A stretch of DNA of 64,000 bases from Methanolobus sediminis (lineage in GTDB: Archaea > Halobacteriota > Methanosarcinia > Methanosarcinales > Methanosarcinaceae): contig NZ_CP133592.1 of NCBI RefSeq assembly GCF_031312595.1, positions 248,001 through 312,000 of the forward strand, in the 5' to 3' direction. Both the position numbers and the translations under genes were made by a program. Under the pieces are notes generated by a model. The model was not told the DNA's origin. It made no database searches and worked only from the letters and a program-made list of their open reading frames with translations. Shown piece by piece: positions 1 to 8,254 of the stretch. Within the stretch, counting starts at the first letter, position 1. The number at the start of each line of letters is the position of its first letter.

Positions 1-2
1 AT

Positions 3-89
3 GATGTTGCAGTTGTTGATCCAAACGAATGTGTCGATTGTGGTGACTGCGTTGACATCTGTCCAGTGGAAGCAATCACATTAGAGTGA
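3..89 (+). CDS. 4Fe-4S ferredoxin, C-terminal fragment (gene enters from the left edge)
   Basis: The first 89 bases read in frame as the end of a bacterial-type ferredoxin domain, ending in a TGA stop at 87-89. The four cysteines of one [4Fe-4S] cluster are visible in 'CVDCGDCVDICPVEAI', in the usual C-x2-C-x2-C-x3-C-P spacing. Only 28 codons lie inside the window, so the size and number of clusters of the whole protein cannot be told; it could be a free ferredoxin or the last domain of a larger redox protein. A T-rich tract right after the stop (about 92-107) is the kind of signal that ends archaeal transcription. Confidence 0.8.
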   Translation, partial: DVAVVDPNECVDCGDCVDICPVEAITLE

Positions 90-137
90 TGCTTTTTTCT
101 TTTTATCCTGAAATGAATTACTGTTTTACTCTGTTTT

Positions 138-1358
138 TTAACAGCTAAGTTTCTCCATACAAGCTGCAAGTCTTTTGATTCCCTCTTCAATGTCATCAGG
201 ATCAGAATTAGAATAGTTCAATCTCAGCGTGTTAGAACCTGCTCCTTCAATAGTATAGAACGGACTACCCGGAACAAAGGCAACATTCTCTTTTATTGCC
301 AGGTCAAACAAGTCCATAGAAGAAACGCCTTCCGGCAATGTTACCCAGACAAACATACCGCCTTCAGGTTTTGTATAGCTGATGCCTTCCGGGAAATATC
401 TGGACATCATGTCAACCATATGGTCACGCCTTGAACCGTATGCCGTTTTGATCTTTGAGATATGCCCGTCAACGTCATTGTCCATAAGATACTGGGAGAT
501 AATCCTCTGGGACAGGTAATTAGAATGAAGATCAGCCGCCTGCTTAACAACAAGGAGTTTTTCCATTATATCATTCTTTGCGCATATCCACCCAAGCCGC
601 AGTCCCGGAGCAATTATTTTTGAAAAGGATCCCATCAGAATTGTGTTTTCCAGATAATTCCTGATAGTAGGTACATCCTCACCTGCAAACCTCAGTTCAC
701 CGTAGGCATTGTCCTCAACACAGACAACCCCGTGTTTATCAAGAACTTTGGCAGTTGCCTCCCTTTTTTCTTGTGAGTAGGTAACACCTGAAGGATTCTG
801 GAATGTGGGAACCGTGTAGAAAAGCTTTGCATCACTTTCTTCCAGAGTTTTATCAAGAGCATCAATATCTATTCCATCATCCAGAAGTGGAACTTCCCTG
901 AACTCCGGTTCGAATATTGAGAAAGACTGTATAGCACCGAGATAACCAGGACTCTCTATGACAACCCTGTCCCCTTTGTTAAGGAAAACCTTGCCAATGA
1001 GATCCAGACTCTGCTGTGAACCGTTTGTTATCAGGATCTCAGAAGGATCTATCTTAAGTCCGCTTTTTTCAAGATATCTCTGTGCAATGAATTCACGTAA
1101 AGGCAAATAGCCCTCTGTAGTACTATATTGCAGGACATTCGCAGCATCCTCTGACATGACCTTCGCAGCCGCTGCTGCAAGTTCCTCTGCCGGGAATAAT
1201 GCAGGGTTTGGCAGTCCTCCGGCGAACGATATGATCTCCGGCTGCTGTGTGACTTTCAAGATCTCCCTGATGAAGGACTTTTTGCTGTTCTCCATCCTGT
1301 CAGCAAATCTATAAAATTGTACTGGTTTCTCTATCAAAGTATTTTCATCTGTTGCCAT
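138..1358 (-). CDS. PLP-dependent class I/II aminotransferase (2-aminoadipate/aromatic/valine-pyruvate type)
   Basis: This is a 406-residue fold-type I aminotransferase of the large PLP family that includes 2-aminoadipate transaminase LysN and the MocR-like enzymes. Visible motifs are the substrate-loop 'ISFAGGLPNPALFP' near residue 45, the 'TNGSQQSLDLIGKVF' cofactor phosphate region, 'PTFQNPSGVTYS' with the Asn and Pro of the PLP pocket, 'VEDNAYGEL' with the Asp that holds the pyridine nitrogen, and the Schiff-base lysine in 'MGSFSKIIAPGLRLGW' around residue 248. Length is normal for the family. It is transcribed alone, away from the AbrB gene behind it. The amino acid substrate cannot be fixed from sequence; aromatic or branched-chain amino acids and 2-aminoadipate are all possible. 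Confidence 0.9.
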   Translation of the reverse strand: MATDENTLIEKPVQFYRFADRMENSKKSFIREILKVTQQPEIISFAGGLPNPALFPAEELAAAAAKVMSEDAANVLQYSTTEGYLPLREFIAQRYLEKSGLKIDPSEILITNGSQQSLDLIGKVFLNKGDRVVIESPGYLGAIQSFSIFEPEFREVPLLDDGIDIDALDKTLEESDAKLFYTVPTFQNPSGVTYSQEKREATAKVLDKHGVVCVEDNAYGELRFAGEDVPTIRNYLENTILMGSFSKIIAPGLRLGWICAKNDIMEKLLVVKQAADLHSNYLSQRIISQYLMDNDVDGHISKIKTAYGSRRDHMVDMMSRYFPEGISYTKPEGGMFVWVTLPEGVSSMDLFDLAIKENVAFVPGSPFYTIEGAGSNTLRLNYSNSDPDDIEEGIKRLAACMEKLSC

Positions 1359-1392
1359 TGTACCATCTGGTTGATAGTTGTTAATACTAAGG

Positions 1393-1414
1393 TTAATATT
1401 AAAATAAATATTAA
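1393..1414. promoter_or_regulatory. Inverted repeat between divergent genes, candidate operator
   Basis: TTAATATT, a 6-bp spacer, then AATATTAA form a perfect 8-bp inverted repeat in the 77-bp gap between the aminotransferase (leftward) and the AbrB-type gene (rightward). It lies 22 bp before the AbrB start codon. Such sites often bind dimeric regulators, and AbrB-family proteins often regulate themselves, but AT-rich repeats also arise by chance. Confidence 0.35.
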
Positions 1415-1435
1415 TTTTAGCATGGTGATATAATC

Positions 1436-1594
1436 ATGCCAAAGTTACAGCAAAATGGCAGTCAATATATTTTAACCATACCCAAAGAGATCGTTGAGCT
1501 TGAAGGATGGAAAAAGGGACAGGATATTAAACTTCGTAGGATTAGTGCTAAAGGGGAAGAGTATATAGCACTCATACCGCAGGAGGAATTATAA
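1436..1594 (+). CDS. AbrB/SpoVT-like DNA-binding protein, 52 aa
   Basis: A 52-residue protein with the swapped-hairpin AbrB pattern: 'GSQYILTIPKEIVELEGWKKGQ' is the usual 'xxxltIPkeivexlgwkkGd' core, followed by a strand ending 'YIALIPQEEL'. Archaeal members act as transcription regulators or as the antidote half of toxin-antitoxin pairs. No toxin gene follows; the next gene on this strand starts about 320 bp later. A second, unrelated AbrB-type gene lies in the integrated element at 9271. The gene sits just outside the AT-rich accessory cassette and shares a short divergent control region with the aminotransferase. The family call is firm; the target is unknown. Confidence 0.75.
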   Translation: MPKLQQNGSQYILTIPKEIVELEGWKKGQDIKLRRISAKGEEYIALIPQEEL

Positions 1595-1912
1595 GGGCTA
1601 CCAATGCCTACAAACAATTTTAGATACTCCCTTTATTTGGAGTACTCTATATCCGTTTTCATATTATAGGATGTTTATGAAGCAGTTGCCGCATAATAAT
1701 TCAAATTATTAGTAATCAATTACCAAAATATGCATTTTTAATTTCGTACTTGCTTTTCTTTATATCCATTCATAACACTATAATAGTTAAGTTGGTGGTT
1801 AAGCGGTGGCTGTAGAAAAGAAAATAGAAAAAACTTATAAATATAATATGATAATTAACTGTAAAAAAAATTAAAATCTAGTATATATCAAATGTACCTG
1901 TTGGAGAGACAA
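1595..1912. promoter_or_regulatory. Intergenic stretch with promoter of the DUF262-ATPase cassette
   Basis: This 318-bp AT-rich gap has no convincing gene. A small inverted repeat (TACTCC...GGAGTA, about 1625-1645) after the AbrB gene may be its terminator. A strong TATA-like element, 'cttataaatata', lies at 1834-1845, and the Shine-Dalgarno-like GGAGAG at 1903-1908 sits 4 bases before the ATG at 1913. I searched by eye for a copy of sequences next to the integrase (11.4-11.6 kb) that would mark an attachment site and found none. Confidence 0.5.
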
Positions 1913-2953
1913 ATGAAAATAGATCCTACAGACCAAGACATAAAACAGATTTTTGATCGAATTGAAGAAGGAATCTATGATTTACAACCTGATTTCCAAA
2001 GAGAAATTGTTTGGAATAAACAAAAACAGCAAAAATTAATAGATTCTATTATGAGACAATGGCATGTCCCACCCATCCATTTGGTAAGAATAGAAGGCAA
2101 AAACAAATTCGAAGTATTGGATGGAAAGCAGCGCCTTTCTGCCATATACAGTTTCATGAAGGATGAATTCAAATTCGATTCTAATTTAGTTCTAGGGTCT
2201 GAAGAATTAATGATAATTGACAAAAAATACTACTCCGAATTTCCAACTGAGATGAAATTTAGGTTTGATTTTACTCGGATTCGTATATTAGAAGTTTCAG
2301 ATATTAAAATGGATGAAGCGACTGAATTATTCTTAAGACTTAATTTAGGGGTTACTGTTTCAACTTCAGAGAAAAGAAATTGTATATATGGACCAACCAA
2401 AGATTTCTTGAGGGAAATACTTCAGAATCACCCAGCTCTTTTTTCTAAAGAAACGTTAGGATTTTCGAATCTTAGAATGGCATATCAAGATGCATTGGAT
2501 AAAATATATTTTCTAGAAAAGAATGGAAGTCTTGACTCAAAACCAGATGCAAGAGCTTTAGAAAAGATGTATTTTGAAGATGTTGTGCCCGGTGAAGTAA
2601 AAGCAAATCTTATCGAAAATTTAGATTCTCTTGAAAGTATCTTAGATGGTTTTAAATATAAATTAACGAAATCCACCCTCATGAGCTATTATTGGTTTTT
2701 AAGAGAACAGAAAAAAGGTCATACAATAGATGAAATGAAAATGGCTGATTTCTTAAAAGCTTTTGAAGAATGGAGACTTGAACAGAAAAATATTCTCGAA
2801 GCAAACTATATGCCACATCCATATTATCTAGAATTTGAAAATTTATTAAGTGAAGGATGGATTGATCCTTCTTCTCTTAAAGGAAGAAATAAGATATTGA
2901 ATGCTTTTTACAAGCAATATTTAGATAATGGCGATTTTGGAAGTTCAGTATGA
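1913..2953 (+). CDS. DUF262 (ParB/GmrSD-N-like) protein, candidate defence component
   Basis: A 346-residue protein with a DUF262 domain at the N terminus: 'LQPDFQREIVWN' (residues 24-35) and 'VLDGKQRLSAI' (68-78) are the two hallmark motifs, including the DGxQR signature linked to nucleotide hydrolysis in GmrSD and Ssp-type proteins. No HNH/DUF1524 nuclease follows, so unlike full GmrSD it seems to carry the sensor/NTPase part only. The start at 1913 is chosen over the ATG at 1892 because GGAGAG precedes it at the right distance. Its stop overlaps the start of the next gene (ATGA, 2950-2953), so the two are almost surely co-translated and work together. The gene is clearly more AT-rich than the chromosome around it, which suggests transfer. 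A role in phage or plasmid defence is inference. Confidence 0.8.
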   Translation: MKIDPTDQDIKQIFDRIEEGIYDLQPDFQREIVWNKQKQQKLIDSIMRQWHVPPIHLVRIEGKNKFEVLDGKQRLSAIYSFMKDEFKFDSNLVLGSEELMIIDKKYYSEFPTEMKFRFDFTRIRILEVSDIKMDEATELFLRLNLGVTVSTSEKRNCIYGPTKDFLREILQNHPALFSKETLGFSNLRMAYQDALDKIYFLEKNGSLDSKPDARALEKMYFEDVVPGEVKANLIENLDSLESILDGFKYKLTKSTLMSYYWFLREQKKGHTIDEMKMADFLKAFEEWRLEQKNILEANYMPHPYYLEFENLLSEGWIDPSSLKGRNKILNAFYKQYLDNGDFGSSV

Positions 2954-4626
2954 TTACATCAAAGTTTAATGACAATATAAGACACTCCCTCCAAAAATGG
3001 AACAAAAAGAAGTATCCATTAAAAGAAGTATACATTGAAAATATATTCAATTGGAAAAAAACATCTATTATTTTTAATTCCCCTGTTACGGTTATTACAG
3101 GAAAAAATGGAAGTGGAAAATCAACTTTAATTAATGCATTAAAACTTTTATATAATCTTCAAAATGAACGCGATGAATTTGGAATATTATCAAATATTGA
3201 AGATTATCAAATTATTCTTGAAAATCAAAATGATGAAAAAATAGTAGTAAAAAACAAAAAAATAGAACATATGGGCTTTAATTTACCCCATTTAATAGAT
3301 TTAAGTTTTAATGCCAAAAATCACAACTTTTTTAAAAATAGTTCTGGAGTCGATATGAATATTTATTTGGATACTCTGGAGCAATATGACTCAATAGCAA
3401 TTTACCCTGCTAATCTTTTAATTATGAGAGAATTAATTGGAAAACAAATTGTATCTGCTCAAAAAATTATTGATGAAGAAAATCCTGAAATTGAATATTA
3501 TCATATAGAACTTAATGATGGTACTACATATGATTCTTACACAATGGGATCTGGAGAATTCTTTGTAAATCAACTTTTGTGGTCATTTGAAAAATTACCG
3601 AGTAACAGCATTGTTTTAATAGAAGAAATGGAAAATTATCTTCATCCAGGTGTCCAAAAAAAGTTAATAGAAATACTATATGAAATTGCAGTAAGGAAGG
3701 AGATACAGTTTCTACTAACGAGTCATTCTCCTACTATTATAGAATATATTGATGAAAAATCCCGCACTCTTGTAAAAACAAATTCAGAGTCAATTGTTAA
3801 CTGCATTAATAATTGTACTGAATGGGTCGCAAAAGATATTCTAGGAGAGGACAATGAAGTTGTGGAAGTATTGGTGGAAGATCAAAAAGCATTGGATTTA
3901 GTAAAAGCAATTATTTCTAAAAAAAATGCTCAGATGTTAAAGCAATTATCTTTTAAAATTTGTGGTGGGGAATCGAGTATTGTAAAGTATATAACCTTAA
4001 CTACAAAACTTACCATAATATCTTCAAGAACAATAGGTGTTCTGGATGGGGATATATCGTTTACCAAAATAATATCCTCGTTTAAAGTACCAGGATCAGA
4101 ACCACCTGAATTACTAATTATAAGATATGCCGAACAAAATTATAATCGAATTGCAGAAAAATTAGAAATTGAAGAAGACAAAGTAAAAGACAGTTTTAGC
4201 TCTGCAAAGACGATTCAAGATCATCATGAATGGGTTACCAAGATTTCCTGTGATTTAGGCGTAGATAAGGATAATTTATGGAAAATAGTGTCATCAATGT
4301 GGGTATTTAATAATTCAGAAATACCTTTGTTAAGCTTACCAGGATCAGAACCACCTGAAATACTAATTCTCAAATGTGCCGAACAGAATTACAATCGAAT
4401 TGCAGAAAAATTAGAAATTGAAGAAGACAAAGTAAAAGACAGTTTTAGCTCTGCAAAGACGATTCAAGATCATCATGAGTGGGTTACCAAGATTTCCTGT
4501 GATTTAGGCGTAGATAATGATTATTTATGGAAAACATTGTCATTAATATGGGTATCCGATAATCCAGAATTAGTAGATGAATTTTATCGTTCTTTTAGTA
4601 GTAGTTTTGGAAAACTGATGTGTTGA
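2950..4626 (+). CDS. SMC/OLD-like ABC ATPase with TOPRIM-like domain and duplicated C-terminal segment
   Basis: A 558-residue protein. The ABC-type ATPase core is complete: Walker A 'GKNGSGKST' (51-59), signature-like 'MGSGEF' (199-204), Walker B 'IVLIEEMENYLHPG' (221-234) and the H-loop 'LLTSHSP' (255-261). After it comes a TOPRIM-like region: 'VEVLVEDQKA' with Glu310 and 'GVLDGDIS' with Asp366 and Asp368, the acidic residues expected in OLD nucleases and in the DUF4435/AriB part of PARIS. The tail holds two near-identical 83-residue units starting 'PGSEPPE' (381 and 464). It is translationally coupled to the DUF262 gene. The layout resembles OLD, Gabija or PARIS ATPase-nucleases, but pairing with DUF262 is not a system I can name. 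A nuclease role is inference from the TOPRIM residues. Confidence 0.8.
   Translation: MITSKFNDNIRHSLQKWNKKKYPLKEVYIENIFNWKKTSIIFNSPVTVITGKNGSGKSTLINALKLLYNLQNERDEFGILSNIEDYQIILENQNDEKIVVKNKKIEHMGFNLPHLIDLSFNAKNHNFFKNSSGVDMNIYLDTLEQYDSIAIYPANLLIMRELIGKQIVSAQKIIDEENPEIEYYHIELNDGTTYDSYTMGSGEFFVNQLLWSFEKLPSNSIVLIEEMENYLHPGVQKKLIEILYEIAVRKEIQFLLTSHSPTIIEYIDEKSRTLVKTNSESIVNCINNCTEWVAKDILGEDNEVVEVLVEDQKALDLVKAIISKKNAQMLKQLSFKICGGESSIVKYITLTTKLTIISSRTIGVLDGDISFTKIISSFKVPGSEPPELLIIRYAEQNYNRIAEKLEIEEDKVKDSFSSAKTIQDHHEWVTKISCDLGVDKDNLWKIVSSMWVFNNSEIPLLSLPGSEPPEILILKCAEQNYNRIAEKLEIEEDKVKDSFSSAKTIQDHHEWVTKISCDLGVDNDYLWKTLSLIWVSDNPELVDEFYRSFSSSFGKLMC
4090..4587 (+). repeat. 249-bp in-frame tandem duplication inside the ATPase gene
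   Basis: Copy 1 (4090-4338) and copy 2 (4339-4587) start with the same 'ccaggatcagaaccacctg' and are 249 bp (83 codons) apart, so the frame is kept. In the central 150 bp only about five to seven bases differ, several of them synonymous; the ends have drifted more. This looks like a recent duplication already under some selection for protein sequence, or one being homogenised. It could also be an assembly or strain-variable repeat. Confidence 0.95.
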
Positions 4627-4927
4627 ATATCTGGTTGTGTAAAATAGACTTAATACTAATGCATGTAAATACATTTTGTGTCTTTTGTTTTTAATCTTTG
4701 TCAATATGATGATTTTTTGTCCTCCTTCTTGAGAGAATTAATCGGACATTGACATAAAAACTAAAATTATTTAAACTGCACCACACGACTGCTTATTTTG
4801 TGAAATATTCCCCATAGTATTATAGGTAACAAAAGTTGTGTCTGTCGTGTCGGGTTTTCGAGAATGTTATTAAAGCTCATGTTGTTGGTTTTGATTATAT
4901 AAACCGGACATTCGGTATGAATGGGCA
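4627..4927. other. Intergenic gap between the cassette and the integrated element
   Basis: About 300 bp between two converging genes, with no gene that I can support. A short motif occurs twice, 'atcggacattgaca' (about 4739) and 'aaccggacattcgg' (about 4902), and ACACGAC...GTCGTGT (about 4783-4850) form a loose inverted repeat. The stretch may hold the end of the mobile element, but I found no matching attachment sequence beside the integrase. Confidence 0.4.
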
Positions 4928-5407
4928 TCATATATAACAGTCATATTCTTCATAACACGGGTTTGCTTTTGCAGATAATTCATATGGCTTAAATTTACTT
5001 TTTTGACCAGTGACTTTTTCTAATACCTCAAGGTCCCGTGAAGTAAACATTTCTCCTGCTTCAATGCGAGGCAAAGTTTCATACTTTAGATAATCTCTAT
5101 ATCCTGGAGATTTGACCATGTTTAAAGCCATAGATAGATAAGCTTCTTTTGAGCTGTTAAAATGTTTTCTATCAATTCCAAACTTGCTAATACAGCAATT
5201 GCCAATTTGTAATGTTTTGTCATTGGATTTGTTATGGACTATTCTGATATCCCTTATTACATGTCCACAAATACAGGTAGCGGGTGGCTCATCTTTTTCT
5301 AAAATTGTTTGTTCACCATAAAAAATCCATTCTTTTATGGCTTCTTTATAATTATCTGATACTGAGTTTAACAATATTTCTGAAATAAAATTTTGTGTGT
5401 AGCCCAT
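4928..5407 (-). CDS. Uncharacterised 159-aa protein with a cysteine (zinc-like) site
   Basis: I do not recognise this protein. It has an N-terminal helical part, then 'CICGHVIRDIRIVHNKS' followed 30 residues later by 'IGNCCISKFG', a C-x-C-(about 25)-C-C arrangement that could bind zinc, and a C-terminal acidic-helical part rich in Lys and Glu. Proteins of this look are common as unannotated cargo in archaeal plasmids and proviruses and often contain 'lxIGnxCixkf'-type zinc fingers. It is on the same strand as the replication gene but is separated from it by a hairpin terminator, so it is probably its own transcript; 'ctatactatataaaaaaag' at 5462-5480 could hold the TATA box. No function is proposed beyond possible nucleic-acid binding. 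Confidence 0.65.
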   Translation of the reverse strand: MGYTQNFISEILLNSVSDNYKEAIKEWIFYGEQTILEKDEPPATCICGHVIRDIRIVHNKSNDKTLQIGNCCISKFGIDRKHFNSSKEAYLSMALNMVKSPGYRDYLKYETLPRIEAGEMFTSRDLEVLEKVTGQKSKFKPYELSAKANPCYEEYDCYI

Positions 5408-5552
5408 CGATTATAACACCCACGTTTTAAGTTACAGATTATTCATGTAAGAAATTAAACCACTATACTATATAAAAAAAGTGTAAGCGAGGTGAAAGTA
5501 TTTTTTGGTTTGTTTTTGTGAACTGTTTACAATATTCAGAAAACACATAGAA

Positions 5553-5571
5553 GGAGAATTGATTTTTCTCC
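5553..5571 (-). terminator. Hairpin at the end of the replication operon
   Basis: GGAGAA (5553-5558) and TTCTCC (5566-5571) form a 6-bp stem ten bases past the stop of the last small reading frame of the leftward operon. T-richness downstream is modest, so efficiency is uncertain. Confidence 0.45.
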
Positions 5572-5580
5572 CCTTTATGC

Positions 5581-5742
5581 TCAGTCGTTACCCGCAGGAA
5601 GTTTATCTTTATCTAAGATCACATAACCGTGTGATTCCAGATAACTGATAATGTCCTCTATTTTGAAGCTATCAATATCTAGCTGTGGCCTCTTTTTCTT
5701 CTGTTGGTATTCCTGCAATGCGTTTAACTGTGTTTGTAACAC
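5581..5742 (-). CDS. Possible 53-aa small protein overlapping the 3' end of the replication gene
   Basis: A reading frame in the +1 register relative to the primase gene starts at a GTG (5742) preceded by AGAAG, overlaps the primase end by 71 bp and runs to TGA at 5581, just before a hairpin. The part beyond the overlap reads like a real protein: 'DIDSFKIEDIISYLESHGY' then 'VILDKDKLPAGND', an amphipathic helix and short strand. No homolog comes to mind. It could be a translationally coupled last gene of the operon, or an alternative C terminus of the primase made by +1 frameshifting. Chance is not excluded because the frame is short. Confidence 0.4.
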   Translation of the reverse strand: MLQTQLNALQEYQQKKKRPQLDIDSFKIEDIISYLESHGYVILDKDKLPAGND

Positions 5743-8254
5743 CTTCTATGTTGTCATATTTCATCTTATGGCAGTATTCCATTGAAATCGGCACAACATC
5801 GGAACATGTTATTGATTTATTCATGACTCTTTGCCAATCCTTGCAGAAACGAGCAATTTTTAACAGGACAGAATCTTCAATTTTCACAGATTTCACGTTT
5901 TTCACGTTTTTCACACTTTCACATGAAGAATCAAAAACCTCCCCGCACATATAGATATAATTTGTGTGTTCATGGCAATTGATATCGTTTTCACTTTTTT
6001 CACACGTTTTTTTATCCTCCGTGTGAATATGTGAAATGTGTGAAATTGGTGAATTTTGTGAAAAAGTCCGTTTATCGTCATTCAAAACCAACCATTGTTT
6101 TTTGCTGCCATTCTGAACAACTGACTTTATTTCTCCAGATTCCAGCATGGTTTCAACGACTTCATCAAACTCACGTTTTTTAAGTCTTGAGTATTTTAAA
6201 AGGTCACTTCTCCCTAGTGTTCCGGCATTCTTGAGTAATACGCTTCTCACTTTCTCGATCTGGTTATTTTTGACATCTTCCTGAAGCCTGTGTACAGTTT
6301 CAACAAACATCGGGAGGAAATACTCAATAACTATCCTACATGATTCTTGCATTGTTTGTAACTGTATGCAATGTGACGGTTCATTTTTGCCGAGTTCTAG
6401 TAGCATAGCAATTTTGAGAATATGAACCTGATTTCTAGCCCAGCCCATGCTTAGAGTATTGTCACCTGAATCTAATACGGTTTCTTCCATAGTTTCAGTT
6501 ACCTTGTTATAGTACTCGAATGCTTCAGGGATCACATCAAATTCTAATTCATCAATCCCTTTCATATGGTCCCACATTGTGATAACTCTCGTAACAATAC
6601 TCGCAAATGCTGTCCGATCTTCCTCATTTGCCAATTGTAACGGTTTTCTAGGTCGCTTATATTTTGGGTGGCAAAACAGGAATCTGGGGCCGTACCCCGT
6701 GTTCACATCTTCTAAAGTCATATTTGCTGCAAAATTATCTGGCGTTGTTCCGTATAGTTTCGTGATAAAAGGATTTTCGATAACAACCTCACGTTTTTTG
6801 TTACCTTTTTCCTTTGCTAAGGTCTTTCTATAATCGGCACAGTCATACAATGCACATTCGCATTCAAATATACCATCATTGTACTTTTTATGCATCTTTT
6901 GAAGCAGTCCAACAACTTCATCTCTTATGAAATTACAATGTGGTGTATCCTGTAGCAATTCAAGGTATCCCTCTAGTGAATAATCATCGTTGTAAAGCTT
7001 CGTTTGAGTACATGACTCATAGACTAATTTCGTTTTATCTAATGCAGTTGATTTTCTGCTCACACTAGACAGGCCTAAGATAAAGAACCATAAATTAGGG
7101 TTTATCGTTCCTTGCTGCAATTTCAGGCTAACCTTACCTTGTGTACATGCAGACAACAACCACAGCCCAGACACAAAAATATAGTCCTTATACGTATCAG
7201 ACAAACCGGAAAGCCATTTAACATACTCATTTAAAAAATGGTCATTATCAACGTTAATTATCAATCTTAAATCGTTGATCTCTGCACCCATTTCCTTTAT
7301 TTCTTCAAGTGAGTATGTTTTTATGTTTTCTTCTCCCCATTCCTCATATGCTGGCTCTTCCTCACCTGAATAAAACTCAGATAAAACCGAATCCGCCTTA
7401 ATAGTGCTTGTCTTTGCAGGAATGGCTTTTATCTGACTGATTTCATATATTGAGTATCTTTCACTGTATGAATCACCAAAAGCAAGCTTGCACATTAACA
7501 ATAATTCTGCATCTGTAGCACCATTAACTTTTAGTTCTGCAAATAGATGTAAAGTGCGCTGCCTGCCATCCATATTGTGAAAAACTGTCAAATCATGATA
7601 CCAGGGATTAGGAATTTTATTACCTTCTTTGTCCTTCCCTAAGTCCTCTTTAACAAAAACAGCGTTAAAAAACTCTTTAAACGTCCTTCTGCACTTATTT
7701 AAAGTTGTTTTCAATTGTTCAAATGTATAAAGAAGGTCTTTAATTCTGCCTATCACAGCAGGCGGGATATCGGGCCGTTTGGTCAAATCACCATCAATAT
7801 GGTAAACCTCACCTGATACATGAACGGAAGGTGATAGTACAACGTTACCAGCTTCACCAAGTAGATCTATTCCCAATGGCTTTGAATGCTTAAGCTCAAA
7901 GTCAGGATTGAATTTAAACATCCAATGCCAACGACCAGGAGTTCTAAATTGCTTCACCCAGTCGGATGTATCAATGTCTTTTAGTATGTCGTCCCACATT
8001 CCTTTTACATACCAATCAACATCTATCACCATTAAATCAGACAATTTTCCACAAACAGCACCTATGTTGTAACTTTGGTTCAATATGTAGCGTGTTACCT
8101 CGGCATCACTCATAGGTTCTTTTAACTTTGACCAATCCTTCTTCACTGGACGCTTTCCGGCAGATGTCCCGGTGCTGTTTGGCGGTGTAAGGGGGTGTGT
8201 AATAATCCCTGCATTGCTGTAAGTCGTTGCAGCTTCTGCTATAATACTACTCAT
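5672..8254 (-). CDS. Prim-pol / DUF3987-type helicase replication protein of a mobile element
   Basis: An 860-residue replication protein. The N-terminal ~180 residues match bifunctional DNA primase/polymerases of archaeal plasmids and viruses: 'GKRPVKKDW' (33-41), 'VIDVDWY' with Asp78 and Asp80 as metal ligands, 'RTPGRWHWMFKF' with the conserved His, and 'VLSPSVHVSG'. The middle holds a helicase-like P-loop, 'ILGLSSVSRKSTALDK' near residue 395, in the DUF3987 style where GxxxxxKS/T is kept, followed by 'LLQDTPHCNFIRDEVVGLL' as the Walker B region. The C terminus has a winged-helix segment ('GRSDLLKYSRLKKREFDEVV') and a polar tail. It overlaps the gene before it by 8 bp. It would prime and unwind the element for replication. 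Compare the pRN1/pTN2-like Rep proteins; exact family needs a profile search. Confidence 0.8.
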   Translation of the reverse strand: MSSIIAEAATTYSNAGIITHPLTPPNSTGTSAGKRPVKKDWSKLKEPMSDAEVTRYILNQSYNIGAVCGKLSDLMVIDVDWYVKGMWDDILKDIDTSDWVKQFRTPGRWHWMFKFNPDFELKHSKPLGIDLLGEAGNVVLSPSVHVSGEVYHIDGDLTKRPDIPPAVIGRIKDLLYTFEQLKTTLNKCRRTFKEFFNAVFVKEDLGKDKEGNKIPNPWYHDLTVFHNMDGRQRTLHLFAELKVNGATDAELLLMCKLAFGDSYSERYSIYEISQIKAIPAKTSTIKADSVLSEFYSGEEEPAYEEWGEENIKTYSLEEIKEMGAEINDLRLIINVDNDHFLNEYVKWLSGLSDTYKDYIFVSGLWLLSACTQGKVSLKLQQGTINPNLWFFILGLSSVSRKSTALDKTKLVYESCTQTKLYNDDYSLEGYLELLQDTPHCNFIRDEVVGLLQKMHKKYNDGIFECECALYDCADYRKTLAKEKGNKKREVVIENPFITKLYGTTPDNFAANMTLEDVNTGYGPRFLFCHPKYKRPRKPLQLANEEDRTAFASIVTRVITMWDHMKGIDELEFDVIPEAFEYYNKVTETMEETVLDSGDNTLSMGWARNQVHILKIAMLLELGKNEPSHCIQLQTMQESCRIVIEYFLPMFVETVHRLQEDVKNNQIEKVRSVLLKNAGTLGRSDLLKYSRLKKREFDEVVETMLESGEIKSVVQNGSKKQWLVLNDDKRTFSQNSPISHISHIHTEDKKTCEKSENDINCHEHTNYIYMCGEVFDSSCESVKNVKNVKSVKIEDSVLLKIARFCKDWQRVMNKSITCSDVVPISMEYCHKMKYDNIEGVTNTVKRIAGIPTEEKEATARY

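Noticed and set aside
4090-4587. CRISPR-like array from the repeated segment
   Set aside because: Only two 249-bp protein-coding copies exist, in frame, with no short repeats or spacers. No CRISPR array was seen in the window.
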